Shown here one piece after another: positions 1-6,563 of a DNA stretch of 17,503 nucleotides (positions within the stretch are counted from its first letter, which is position 1; each line of letters starts with the position of its first letter). This DNA comes from Bacillota bacterium (GTDB lineage Bacteria; Bacillota; Clostridia; Christensenellales; Aristaeellaceae), in the NCBI GenBank assembly GCA_023436585.1, contig JAEZIN010000014.1, forward strand, positions 1 to 17,503, written 5' to 3'. The translations under genes were made by a program, and so were the position numbers. A model generated the notes under the pieces. The model searched no databases, was not told the DNA's origin, and saw nothing but the letters and a program-made list of their open reading frames with translations.

Positions 1-147
1 CGTAGCCTCGACCCCGCCAGTGGCGGAAATGGGAGAGGTGGAGGAGGCTGGCGAAACAAGCAATGCGAACGGTAGTGAGCAGTGCGCAGATTGAGCCAGA
101 TGGGGAACGGCCCTCCGATGCCTCCCGAGCTTTATTAACGGTCTGAG
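1..147 (+). repeat. Dispersed intergenic repeat, left-edge copy
   Basis: The first 240 bases hold no gene I can support. Positions 109-147 match 13623-13661 without gaps at 32 of 39 bases, sharing GGCCCTCCGAT, CCTCCCG and TCTGAG blocks. In both places the block ends directly at a GC-rich hairpin. Positions 60-90 also loosely resemble the reverse complement of 13496-13526, so this copy may be rearranged or diverged. One forward frame is open from the window edge to a TGA at 92-94 (about 30 codons), but with one end missing I do not call it a gene. The extent to the left is unknown because the window starts here. Confidence 0.5.
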
Positions 148-171
148 GCCGCCGGTTAATTTCCGGCGGCC
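147..171. other. GC-rich hairpin beside the left repeat
   Basis: A perfect 9-bp stem GGCCGCCGG / CCGGCGGCC (147-155 with 163-171) encloses a 7-nt loop TTAATTT. Neither side has a clear T-run, so it is a terminator-like hairpin at best. It could mark the end of a plus-strand gene lying off the window, or the end of the minus-strand sipL transcript, whose stop is at 242. The repeat block TCTGAG abuts it exactly. Confidence 0.4.
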
Positions 172-241
172 TGCAGCCACATATGACGGACATTCATTTT
201 TTGGGGGGGATCCATTTGGCAGCGTACTGCCCGGCATGCCG

Positions 242-1774
242 TTACGCGTCCCGCCGCCAGACAACCACGCCGGTCCCATGGGGCACTTCCCCGTCCGCCA
301 GGGAAGGATTCAAGCCTAAAAGCTGCTGCCTGGGCACGCGGTAGCGCTTGGCGATGTCCCAGAGTGTATCGCCCGGCTGCGCAAAATACAGGTTGATGCC
401 CCCGGTGGGGATGGCCGCATCCTGGCTCTTTACATCGGAGACGATCCTGGCATCGGCGCGGCGTGCGCCATCCACCGTCATATGCAATATGTATTTCATT
501 TCCACCCTGTCGCTGGTGATGGTCACGACGTCAATGTTCCCCGCCTCCAGCGAAAGCCAGTCATTGGGCTCCGCCTCGCAGGCAAAGGCCACGCGGAAGG
601 GCTCCTCCTGGTTGACCGTCACCGGCACATCCGAATCATCGGTCATGTATAAAAGCGTTACTTCCAGAAGTCCCTCGGCGTTCAGGCGGCCGCCGATCTG
701 TTCCCAGCCGGTGAGGATGGGCCTTGCGAACCCTGCCAGCATTGTCCTGGCCGGCGGGCTGCCCTCGGGAAGCATGATTACCACTTTTCCGCTCTCCGCG
801 GTTTGATACCTGGCATTGCCCACCCGGTAGGACAAGGGCTTCACCGTAAGCGCAAGGGCCTCCCCGCGGGTGGTGTAAGCGTCCTTCCATACGGTGGCCG
901 TTTCCTTTTTATCCACAGAGGCGGACACGCCCAGCAGTACCTCCGCCCGCAGGATGCGGCCGGTTTCCCCGCCATCCTGGGACAGTACGGCCACATCCTT
1001 CACCACCACGCGCCCGGCAAGCAGGTCGCCACGCTGGCCGCCCAGGTCCACCGCCTGCTCGAAAGGCAGCGTGTGGCGCGTTAAAACCAGCGGGCGTGCA
1101 GGAAGACTGGAGGCGTGGTATACCTCAAGCTGCACCGTGCCCGAAACATTGGCCTTGCCCTCGCCGCCGGACACGGCCTGCACCGTGGCCAGGGCGGTGC
1201 CGTAGAGTGTTTCCCTTATATCCAGTGCCCGGGGCAGATCAAACTCGTCCCTTAAAAGCGTTTCCGAAGACCCTTCCCCCACCGTCCGCTGCAGCGAAAG
1301 CGTCTGGCTCAGGCCTTCCAGGCCGGGCACATCCTGCATGCCGGTGACCACAGCCGCCGGGGTGGCCGACAGGACCCGCGCATCCAGCGCCAGTATGCCC
1401 CGAAGCGAGAGGCGCCCATTGTAGGCGGAGGCTTCCGCATGCTCCACCTGGCCGCCTGCCTGGGCGATCATCCTCGGCGCGGCGTCCTTGACCTCAATGG
1501 CGTGGCTGAACTCGGTGGAGGCTTCCAGGGAAGCGATCTTGGTGGGATCCCCCTGGGTATACAGCACATGAAAGACGACCTTCCCCTCGATGGCAACCCG
1601 GTCGGTCAGCGCCTCCGCCCCGGTGATGACCATCATGGCTCCGGTCTGCAGCACATGGGCTTCTTCCCGAAGGCCCCCGGGCAGGGTGATCTCCCCTTCC
1701 ACTGAAGCCTGCCCTTTCCCGCTGCCCACCAGCCTCTCCAGCTCCACGTTTTCGCGCAATATCCGTAATTCCAT
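242..1774 (-). CDS. sipL: SipL-like spore coat morphogenesis protein (DUF3794/SPOCS + LysM)
   Basis: This 510-residue protein carries DUF3794 (SPOCS-type) modules over about residues 1-450 and ends in a LysM domain (about 462-507) containing PGDTLWDIAKRYRVP. The architecture and length match clostridial SipL (about 520 residues in C. difficile), which uses its LysM region to bind the coat ATPase SpoIVA and hold the coat on the mother-cell side of the forespore. No signal peptide is visible, in line with mother-cell action. The ATG at 1774 is chosen because GGGAGGG lies about 9 nt upstream; the frame stays open further upstream, but that part runs through the spo0A terminator and is proline-rich with no similarity I recognise. 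It follows spo0A on the same strand. The SipL role is inferred from architecture; another DUF3794-LysM spore protein is the alternative. Confidence 0.85.
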   Translation of the reverse strand: MELRILRENVELERLVGSGKGQASVEGEITLPGGLREEAHVLQTGAMMVITGAEALTDRVAIEGKVVFHVLYTQGDPTKIASLEASTEFSHAIEVKDAAPRMIAQAGGQVEHAEASAYNGRLSLRGILALDARVLSATPAAVVTGMQDVPGLEGLSQTLSLQRTVGEGSSETLLRDEFDLPRALDIRETLYGTALATVQAVSGGEGKANVSGTVQLEVYHASSLPARPLVLTRHTLPFEQAVDLGGQRGDLLAGRVVVKDVAVLSQDGGETGRILRAEVLLGVSASVDKKETATVWKDAYTTRGEALALTVKPLSYRVGNARYQTAESGKVVIMLPEGSPPARTMLAGFARPILTGWEQIGGRLNAEGLLEVTLLYMTDDSDVPVTVNQEEPFRVAFACEAEPNDWLSLEAGNIDVVTITSDRVEMKYILHMTVDGARRADARIVSDVKSQDAAIPTGGINLYFAQPGDTLWDIAKRYRVPRQQLLGLNPSLADGEVPHGTGVVVWRRDA

Positions 1775-1787
1775 GTTTATGTCCCTC

Positions 1788-1812
1788 CCAGATTGCATCA
1801 ATCTGGTGATGC
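1788..1812 (-). promoter_or_regulatory. Two mutually exclusive hairpins before the sipL RBS
   Basis: A perfect 7-bp inverted repeat CCAGATT / AATCTGG (1788-1794 with 1800-1806, loop 5) ends next to the GGGAGGG ribosome binding site. A second 6-bp stem GCATCA / TGATGC (1795-1800 with 1807-1812) overlaps it, so the two cannot form together. They could be a protein-binding palindrome or a switch affecting RBS access. Function is inferred only. Confidence 0.35.
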
Positions 1813-1830
1813 ATATGCGCAGGGGCCGGA

Positions 1831-1871
1831 AAGTAGAACAAAAAGGCGGAGTTACATAAATGCAACTCCGC
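1831..1871 (-). terminator. Rho-independent terminator after spo0A
   Basis: Read on the minus strand, a perfect 8-bp stem (1864-1871 with 1846-1853, GCGGAGTT and its complement) with a 10-nt loop is followed by CTTTTTGTTCT. It lies about 105 bp past the spo0A stop and before the sipL start, so sipL probably has its own promoter between here and 1774. No convincing sigma-E promoter was found there. Confidence 0.75.
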
Positions 1872-1976
1872 TGATAATCTATGTATGGACCGGAACTGTT
1901 CCGCCTTGAACCTGCACCCGGAGGTGATAAAAATCCGGGCGGCCCTGGCGGCAGAAATGAGGGAAGGGGCAAAGGT

Positions 1977-2750
1977 TTATGCCGTTCTCTCCATGGATAG
2001 CTTGTCGGCGATCATGGCCACAAACTCGCCATTGGTGGGCTTATCCTCTTTGGAAGCCACCTTGCAGCCGAAGGCGCGGTTCAGCGTCTCGATCCGGCCG
2101 CGGCTCCAGGCCACCTCGATGGCGTGGCGGATGGCCCGCTCCACCTTGCTGGCGGTGGTATTGAACCTGCGGCCGATGCCCGGATACAGCTCCTTGGTGA
2201 TCCTGTTGATCACATCCGGGTTGTCGATGACCATCTTTACCGCTTCGCGCAGGAATTGGTACCCCTTGATATGGGCGGGGATGCCGATGGTCAAGAACAG
2301 GCTGGACAGGCGCTCGTCCAGGGACTGGCCATGGCCCATGGAAGTGGCCCGGACAGGCTCCAGGCTGCGGACAGGCTGGCCGGCGATTTCCCGGATGCGG
2401 GCTGCCAGCACCTGTACTTCAAAAGGCTTGACCATATAATACCTGGCGCCCAACTCCACCGCGCGCATGATGAAATCGTCCCTGCCAAGCGCTGTGAGCA
2501 CAATAACCTGCGGCATGGGGTCAAAGGACCTGCGGCGAAGCTCTTCCAGAAGGGCATAACCGTCCATCTGGGGCATGATGATATCCATTAACAGGATATC
2601 CACCGATTGCTCAGACAGGATCTGCAAAGCTTCCGCGCCGTTGGAAGCCTGCCCTACCACGGTGATACCCTCCTGTTTGCCAAGGAAATCGGACACCAGC
2701 CTTCTCAGCTCCGCATTATCGTCCACCAGCAAAACTCGGATACCTTCCAT
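1977..2750 (-). CDS. spo0A: Sporulation master response regulator Spo0A
   Basis: This 257-residue protein is full length for the family. Residues 1-120 form a response-regulator receiver: acidic pair D10/D11, phospho-acceptor D56 in DILLMDIIMP, T86 and K108 (MVKPF). The C-terminal part (about 145-257) is the Spo0A DNA-binding domain, with the family-typical segments GIPAHIKGYQFLREAV, ELYPGIGRRFNTTASKVERAIRHAIEVAW and KPTNGEFVAMIADKL. Phosphorylated Spo0A binds 0A boxes to switch early sporulation genes on and transition-state genes off. The start follows GGAAGGTGG at good spacing. It has its own extended -10 promoter about 110 bp upstream and a terminator downstream, so it looks monocistronic. 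Confidence 0.97.
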   Translation of the reverse strand: MEGIRVLLVDDNAELRRLVSDFLGKQEGITVVGQASNGAEALQILSEQSVDILLMDIIMPQMDGYALLEELRRRSFDPMPQVIVLTALGRDDFIMRAVELGARYYMVKPFEVQVLAARIREIAGQPVRSLEPVRATSMGHGQSLDERLSSLFLTIGIPAHIKGYQFLREAVKMVIDNPDVINRITKELYPGIGRRFNTTASKVERAIRHAIEVAWSRGRIETLNRAFGCKVASKEDKPTNGEFVAMIADKLSMERTA

Positions 2751-2858
2751 TTGTCTACCACCTTCCCGATCATTTGTAATGTTCTTTATACATTTCCATT
2801 AATCGTGATTGATGTGGGAATTCTGGAGGATTTGGGCATTTTTTCATCATATGCGTGC

Positions 2859-2867
2859 ATTATAGCA
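2859..2867 (-). promoter_or_regulatory. Extended -10 promoter candidate for spo0A
   Basis: TGCTATAAT reads on the minus strand at 2867-2859: a consensus -10 with the extended TG motif, in AT-rich DNA. The hexamer 17 nt upstream is a poor -35, which an extended -10 can compensate for. It predicts an untranslated leader of about 100 nt. No sigma-H promoter was found between it and the gene. Confidence 0.5.
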
Positions 2868-3010
2868 TAAATCAGATTCCGTTAGGAGCATTTGATAAAA
2901 AAAAATGGTTTGTGACAACAAAATTGACGATATTACATGAATCGACGCAAATTCGCGCGTTTTATGCGCTGCCGCGCGCGAATCCGCGGTCACATCTTCC
3001 GTTTTGGCCG

Positions 3011-3052
3011 AATAGGAAGAACCCGCTCCGGATTTCGCATATCCGGAGCGGG
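3011..3052 (-). terminator. Terminator after the zinc-ribbon/TPR gene
   Basis: A perfect 12-bp stem CCCGCTCCGGAT / ATCCGGAGCGGG (3022-3033 with 3041-3052, 7-nt loop) starts 8 nt past the stop codon. On the minus strand it is followed by a moderately T-rich TTCTTCC. It ends the 8263-3061 gene run. Confidence 0.7.
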
Positions 3053-3060
3053 CTTCATTG

Positions 3061-4920
3061 TTATGGTGCAAACCGGTGGGTAATGGCCGTAACGACACCA
3101 TCCGTCAATTCATACTCCAGAACAAAGCGGTTGTTTTCCAGCGTAGAGTAAATGTACTGGATGCTTTTCTGTTTTTCCGACACCAGCTTGATTTGGCCTG
3201 TGCTATTGCCGTCATAATACAGGCTTCTGTCGCCATTTTGGCTTGGCGGCTGCAGCATATCCCGGAATTTGTCGGTGACATCCTTCTCCGTGAGGCCTAT
3301 CCCCGTATTGCGCGGCGCGGAAAACTTGTCCTGCTTCTGGCTTACTTCCACCACCAGCCAGGTGCCGTCTATCGAGGCGACGATGCAGTGGCCCCAGCTG
3401 TAGGTAAGCTTGTGGCATTCGCCTTCCAATTTGCTGATGGTTACGGACTCCTGGGAAGAGGGCTCCCCGTTGGCCTGCACAAACGCCTCACGCGTTGTCT
3501 CCAACAGCCTGAAGCCCTGGAACACATCCTGCGCGCTGTACATCTCCACGTACTTCACATTTTTGATCTTATAACCGACTTCCATGACGTTGGAGGATTT
3601 CCCGAACTGATTCACGGCAATGGCCTTTAGTGTGACGCGCCCGCCGGGCAGATAGATGGGATCGCCCGTATAGCGGGGCGATTTCAGGTCGGGGGTCGAG
3701 CCGTCCAAAGTATAGTACATGGTGATATCTGTTTCTTTCCCCGGATAGCGCAGCCATACCCGCTGCTGCCGCTCGTACGTATCAGGCGCGAGGCTGGCCC
3801 TTGGCGCGTCGGGAGATGGCATGACGATGCTGTAGCTTACATCCAGGGGATCGCTGTACAGATTGCCGCTGACGCATACCGCCCGCAGCCTCTGGGGACC
3901 CTGGGGGTCCTCCGTAAGCTTGATGGGACCCTCGTACAGCTTGGCGTCCTTGGGGAATTCCCCCTCGCCTAACATGTACAGGATGTCATAGTCCTGGGGC
4001 GAAATGAGTTTGACCTGCTTTTCCTCCGCATAGCGGCCGGCGGACAGGTCTGTTTCCGGCATCTTGGGCAGTGTTTCATCCCGCTGCTGCTTGAAGGACA
4101 AAAGCCCCGTCTTTTCATAGGCCAGCTTCATGAGATCGGCCGCCTCCGGCGTCCTGTCCGCGGAGATCAAAAGGCGGATCTGGCTGCGGTACGCCTCGGG
4201 GCGCTCCGGGCTTATATCCTTGTACAGATGGACATACAGCTCCTGGGCCTCCTCCGTCCTGCCCGCGGCTTCCAGGGCTCCCCCCAGGGAAAGAAGCCCG
4301 TCGACGTTGTCGGGGTTTTTCTCATCCGCCGTTTCAAAGGCTCCGATGGCCTCCAGGATCATGCCGCGGTTCATATACTCCTCGCCCACCTGCCAATAGG
4401 CCTGGGCTGTGGCGTCACGGCCCATGCGGGCCATAACAACCTGCCCGTTGGGCGTACGGGTCAGGTAGAGAAACGCGCCGACAATGCCCAGCAGGAAAAG
4501 CACAACCACCAGGGTGAGCACATGCATCCAGTTGACCATGTGCTTTTTGACCGGGTGAATCTTCTCCTGCTTGATGCGCAGCTTGCGCACCTGAGATTCC
4601 GATACCCTGGGAATGCCGCGCCTGCTTTGGGGGCGTCCGGCATCCTCTCCAAAGCGCTCCACACCGCGGCGGCGCTCCGGCCGCCTGTCATCCCTGTACA
4701 TTTTGGGCACATCCCGCGCCGAATCACGGCGTGCCGCCGCTTCGCCCCTGGGCTCCGTACGGCTGCTGCCGGCCAGCGGCTGGCTGCCGCCTGCCGGCCG
4801 GCCCTGGCGTATTCCCTTCACGCCCGCCTCCGGCTGAGGCTTTCTTTTCATCAGCGTGCCGCACCCTTCGCAGGTGATGGAATCGTCCGGCATGTAGGCT
4901 CCGCATTTCTCACAGAGCAC
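3061..4920 (-). CDS. Membrane-anchored zinc-ribbon / TPR / CHB_HEX_C-like protein
   Basis: This 619-residue protein has four parts. A zinc ribbon at the N-terminus uses C3, C6, C17 and C20. A charged, Arg-rich low-complexity stretch (25-128) leads to one transmembrane helix (about 132-153). TPR-like helices (about 173-275) follow. Then come two beta-sandwich segments resembling the chitobiase/beta-hexosaminidase C-terminal domain (about 300-365 and 372-452; YYTLDGSTPDLKSPRYTG is typical), and an unassigned C-terminal domain (455-619). With a cytoplasmic zinc ribbon, most of the protein should lie outside the membrane. The start is a GTG preceded by AAAGGAGGG with 6-nt spacing. It is the last gene of the TPR/HEAT/HD run, 21 bp after the HD gene, so probably cotranscribed. 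No catalytic residues were recognised; a scaffold or surface-binding role is an inference. Confidence 0.8.
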   Translation of the reverse strand: MLCEKCGAYMPDDSITCEGCGTLMKRKPQPEAGVKGIRQGRPAGGSQPLAGSSRTEPRGEAAARRDSARDVPKMYRDDRRPERRRGVERFGEDAGRPQSRRGIPRVSESQVRKLRIKQEKIHPVKKHMVNWMHVLTLVVVLFLLGIVGAFLYLTRTPNGQVVMARMGRDATAQAYWQVGEEYMNRGMILEAIGAFETADEKNPDNVDGLLSLGGALEAAGRTEEAQELYVHLYKDISPERPEAYRSQIRLLISADRTPEAADLMKLAYEKTGLLSFKQQRDETLPKMPETDLSAGRYAEEKQVKLISPQDYDILYMLGEGEFPKDAKLYEGPIKLTEDPQGPQRLRAVCVSGNLYSDPLDVSYSIVMPSPDAPRASLAPDTYERQQRVWLRYPGKETDITMYYTLDGSTPDLKSPRYTGDPIYLPGGRVTLKAIAVNQFGKSSNVMEVGYKIKNVKYVEMYSAQDVFQGFRLLETTREAFVQANGEPSSQESVTISKLEGECHKLTYSWGHCIVASIDGTWLVVEVSQKQDKFSAPRNTGIGLTEKDVTDKFRDMLQPPSQNGDRSLYYDGNSTGQIKLVSEKQKSIQYIYSTLENNRFVLEYELTDGVVTAITHRFAP

Positions 4921-4941
4921 CGGCGTCCCTCCTTTCGTTGT

Positions 4942-5622
4942 CTATTCCTGAACGGTTCTCGGCCGGTTGTTGACCGGGCGCCCGTTGATTACAAGATCGA
5001 AAGAGCAGTTTAAAAATGCGGCGGCCTGTTCGCACATAATGATACGGGCCAGATAGATCTGCAAATATTCCAGTACGGAGGATGTGTCGTCCATGGTCAG
5101 CTCATGGTGGATGACCCTGTTTTTCCTGTCCACGGTGACATTGTTTTCCTGTATGGAAAAATTCACACGGTCATGGACGTCGTTTGCATCGGGCTTTCCG
5201 CCCCGGACCCTGGTCTTGTGGGCGTCGCTTTTGTCGCCGATTACAAGTGCGGCGCTTACGGCGCTGGAGATGGTGCCGCTCTGCTCCTCGTGGTTGCCCA
5301 CGGCGGTGATGATCTCCACCACATCGGCTGTCTCCAGGCCCGCCTCCCGAAGCAGCGGGAAGAGCATGATGGCGCCGTTGGGGCCGTGGTCATGGCGGTT
5401 GATGGAATTGCCCACGTCATGGACCCACCCCGCGATAGCGGCCAGCTCCACCTCCCTGGGCGAATAGCCCAGCGCCTTCAAAACCGTGGACGCCGTTCTG
5501 CTGACATAACTTACATGGCGCGGGCCGTGATCCGTATATCCCAGCGCTTCCAGGTACCTGTTCCCCGCCTTGATCAGCGCCTTGATGTTTTCGTTCTGCT
5601 TGATGTCCTGCAAGGTGACCAT
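4942..5622 (-). CDS. HD-domain metal-dependent phosphohydrolase
   Basis: This 226-residue protein carries an HD domain over about residues 28-140. Visible metal-ligand candidates are H36 (in DHGPRHV), H68-D69 (WVHDVGN), H77/H79 (RHDHG), H111 (GNHEE) and D130 (IGDKSDAH). HD proteins hydrolyse phosphate ester or phosphoanhydride bonds, commonly in nucleotides, but the substrate cannot be read from the sequence. The C-terminal 80 residues (HHELTMDDTSSVLEYLQIYLARI onward) are a family-like tail of unknown role. No membrane segment is seen, so it should be cytosolic. The ATG follows GGAAGGAGGGG. Two identical 19-nt blocks containing a CGAAC-N3-GTTCG palindrome lie 48 bp apart in the 116 bp upstream and may regulate it. 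Confidence 0.85.
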   Translation of the reverse strand: MVTLQDIKQNENIKALIKAGNRYLEALGYTDHGPRHVSYVSRTASTVLKALGYSPREVELAAIAGWVHDVGNSINRHDHGPNGAIMLFPLLREAGLETADVVEIITAVGNHEEQSGTISSAVSAALVIGDKSDAHKTRVRGGKPDANDVHDRVNFSIQENNVTVDRKNRVIHHELTMDDTSSVLEYLQIYLARIIMCEQAAAFLNCSFDLVINGRPVNNRPRTVQE

Positions 5623-5670
5623 TCCACCCCTCCTTCCATTGGCCAGACAGTGAGAAAATGTGCTGATTTA

Positions 5671-5737
5671 CGGGCGAACACAGTTCGGACCTACATTTGG
5701 TCATGATATCATCGCTTGCGGGCGAACACAGTTCGGA
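5671..5737. repeat. Tandem repeat with two CGAAC-N3-GTTCG palindromes
   Basis: The same 19 bases, CGGGCGAACACAGTTCGGA, occur at 5671-5689 and 5719-5737, a 48-bp period. Each holds the palindrome CGAACACAGTTCG (5675-5687 and 5723-5735). The flanks are also related: TTGGTCATGATATCAT after copy 1 parallels TTGATCATGGCATCAT after copy 2, the latter being the last codons of the HEAT-like gene. The arrangement looks like a tandem duplication of that gene's 3' end in which only the palindrome stayed identical. The site resembles the Bacillus LexA box (CGAAC-N4-GTTC) but the spacer is one base short. Confidence 0.6.
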
Positions 5738-5738
5738 A

Positions 5739-6563
5739 CTACTGCATTTTGATCATGGCATCATAGCCCGGATCGTCATGGAATTCCCGCTCGGGCACTT
5801 CGCCGCCCAGCCGCTCGATGGCGTTGCGAATCTCTATGTAGTCCAGGTACGGAAGGTTCTGCTCGCCAGCCGCCTTATGGAGCGCAGGCAGCGCCCGCTC
5901 ATCCTGCAGCCTGCCAAGATACCCCGCAAAGAGCGCGCGGCGCTTTTTGTCCTCCTCAAAGAACCGCAAGGCCAGCAAAAACACCTCTTCATGGCCGGGA
6001 TAGGCCGTCAGCACATCCAGCAGCGCCTCCTGGCCCGCGCGGTTGCACTGAGGAAGCGCGGCTAGCATATCCGGCACGGCGCCCCGGCCCATGGCAGAAA
6101 GGCTTTCCAGCGCGTTGTCGCACAGCTCATCCTTCTGCCGGCGGCTCAATTGCCAGCTGATGTACGTTTCCTTTGGCGCCGCGCTTTCCATTTCCCGCAA
6201 AATGCCCACCGCGGTCATCCTGGCCTCCAGCGGGGCGGACGCGTCCTGCAGCAAAGCCAGCAGGCTTTGCTCGCAGCTTTTGCCCAGGTTCAGTATCCTT
6301 TCCTGGAGCGGGTCGGGGACAGGCACGCGCCTTTGGCAGTACTCCCGCAGCCAGGCTACCATCTCGGCGGCATCCTGGTACCTTTCAAAGAACGTACCGG
6401 GTGTTGCGCCGTCCAGCCAGGCTGCGGGGGTGTTCAGAAACCGCAGGTAGACGCCGGGCATATCGCCCTCCATGGCCTCCAGGGTTTTGTAATCCCGGCT
6501 GTGATCCTTCACCCATTGGGATGTATATTCCGCGAAATGCCTGTCAAAGTCGATGCACTTCAT
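5739..6563 (-). CDS. HEAT-like helical repeat protein of unknown function
   Basis: The 274-residue protein is helical throughout. Residues 90-260 show HEAT-like repeats, for example EQSLLALLQDASAPLEARMTAVGILREM, AVPDMLAALPQCNRAGQEALLDVL and YLGRLQDERALPALHKAAGEQNLPYLDYIEIRNAI, which suggest a protein-protein interaction surface. The N-terminal 90 residues are not recognised. No signal peptide or membrane helix is seen. Its ATG overlaps the TPR gene's stop (ATGA, 4 bp) and follows GGAGGGAG, so the two are translationally coupled and probably act together. A degenerate copy of its last codons is found just downstream in the 48-bp repeat. I do not recognise a named family. Confidence 0.8.
   Translation of the reverse strand: MKCIDFDRHFAEYTSQWVKDHSRDYKTLEAMEGDMPGVYLRFLNTPAAWLDGATPGTFFERYQDAAEMVAWLREYCQRRVPVPDPLQERILNLGKSCEQSLLALLQDASAPLEARMTAVGILREMESAAPKETYISWQLSRRQKDELCDNALESLSAMGRGAVPDMLAALPQCNRAGQEALLDVLTAYPGHEEVFLLALRFFEEDKKRRALFAGYLGRLQDERALPALHKAAGEQNLPYLDYIEIRNAIERLGGEVPEREFHDDPGYDAMIKMQ

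Larger units (their letters stand above)
2751..3060. other. 310-bp intergenic region before spo0A
   Basis: No gene is seen here. From right to left it holds the terminator of the upstream gene (3011-3052), an isolated GC-rich inverted repeat (9-bp arms ATTCGCGCG / CGCGCGAAT at 2951-2959 and 2975-2983, 15-nt loop) inside AT-rich sequence, an A-run near 2898-2905, and the spo0A extended -10. The GC-rich inverted repeat is unexplained and could be a regulatory site or a second terminator stem. Confidence 0.5.

Noticed and set aside
2..94. Partial gene entering from the left edge on the plus strand
   Set aside because: Only about 30 codons are open, there is no family similarity, and the region overlaps the dispersed repeat.
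1775..1972. N-terminal extension of the SipL-like frame to 1972
   Set aside because: It runs through the spo0A terminator, is proline-rich, has no RBS, and the internal ATG at 1774 has a strong one.
2751..2858. Sigma-H promoter for spo0A
   Set aside because: AGAATT and GGAAAT motifs occur, but none pair at the required spacing.
5417..5704. Small open frame starting in the 48-bp repeat
   Set aside because: It overlaps the HD gene in another frame and begins in the degenerate copy of the HEAT-like gene's end.
5671..5737. LexA (SOS) boxes
   Set aside because: The arms match CGAAC/GTTCG but the spacer is 3 instead of 4 bases, so a plain LexA call is not safe; kept as an unknown palindrome.
5671..5737. 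CRISPR-like direct repeats
   Set aside because: Only two copies exist, the unit overlaps a coding end, and no cas genes are present.
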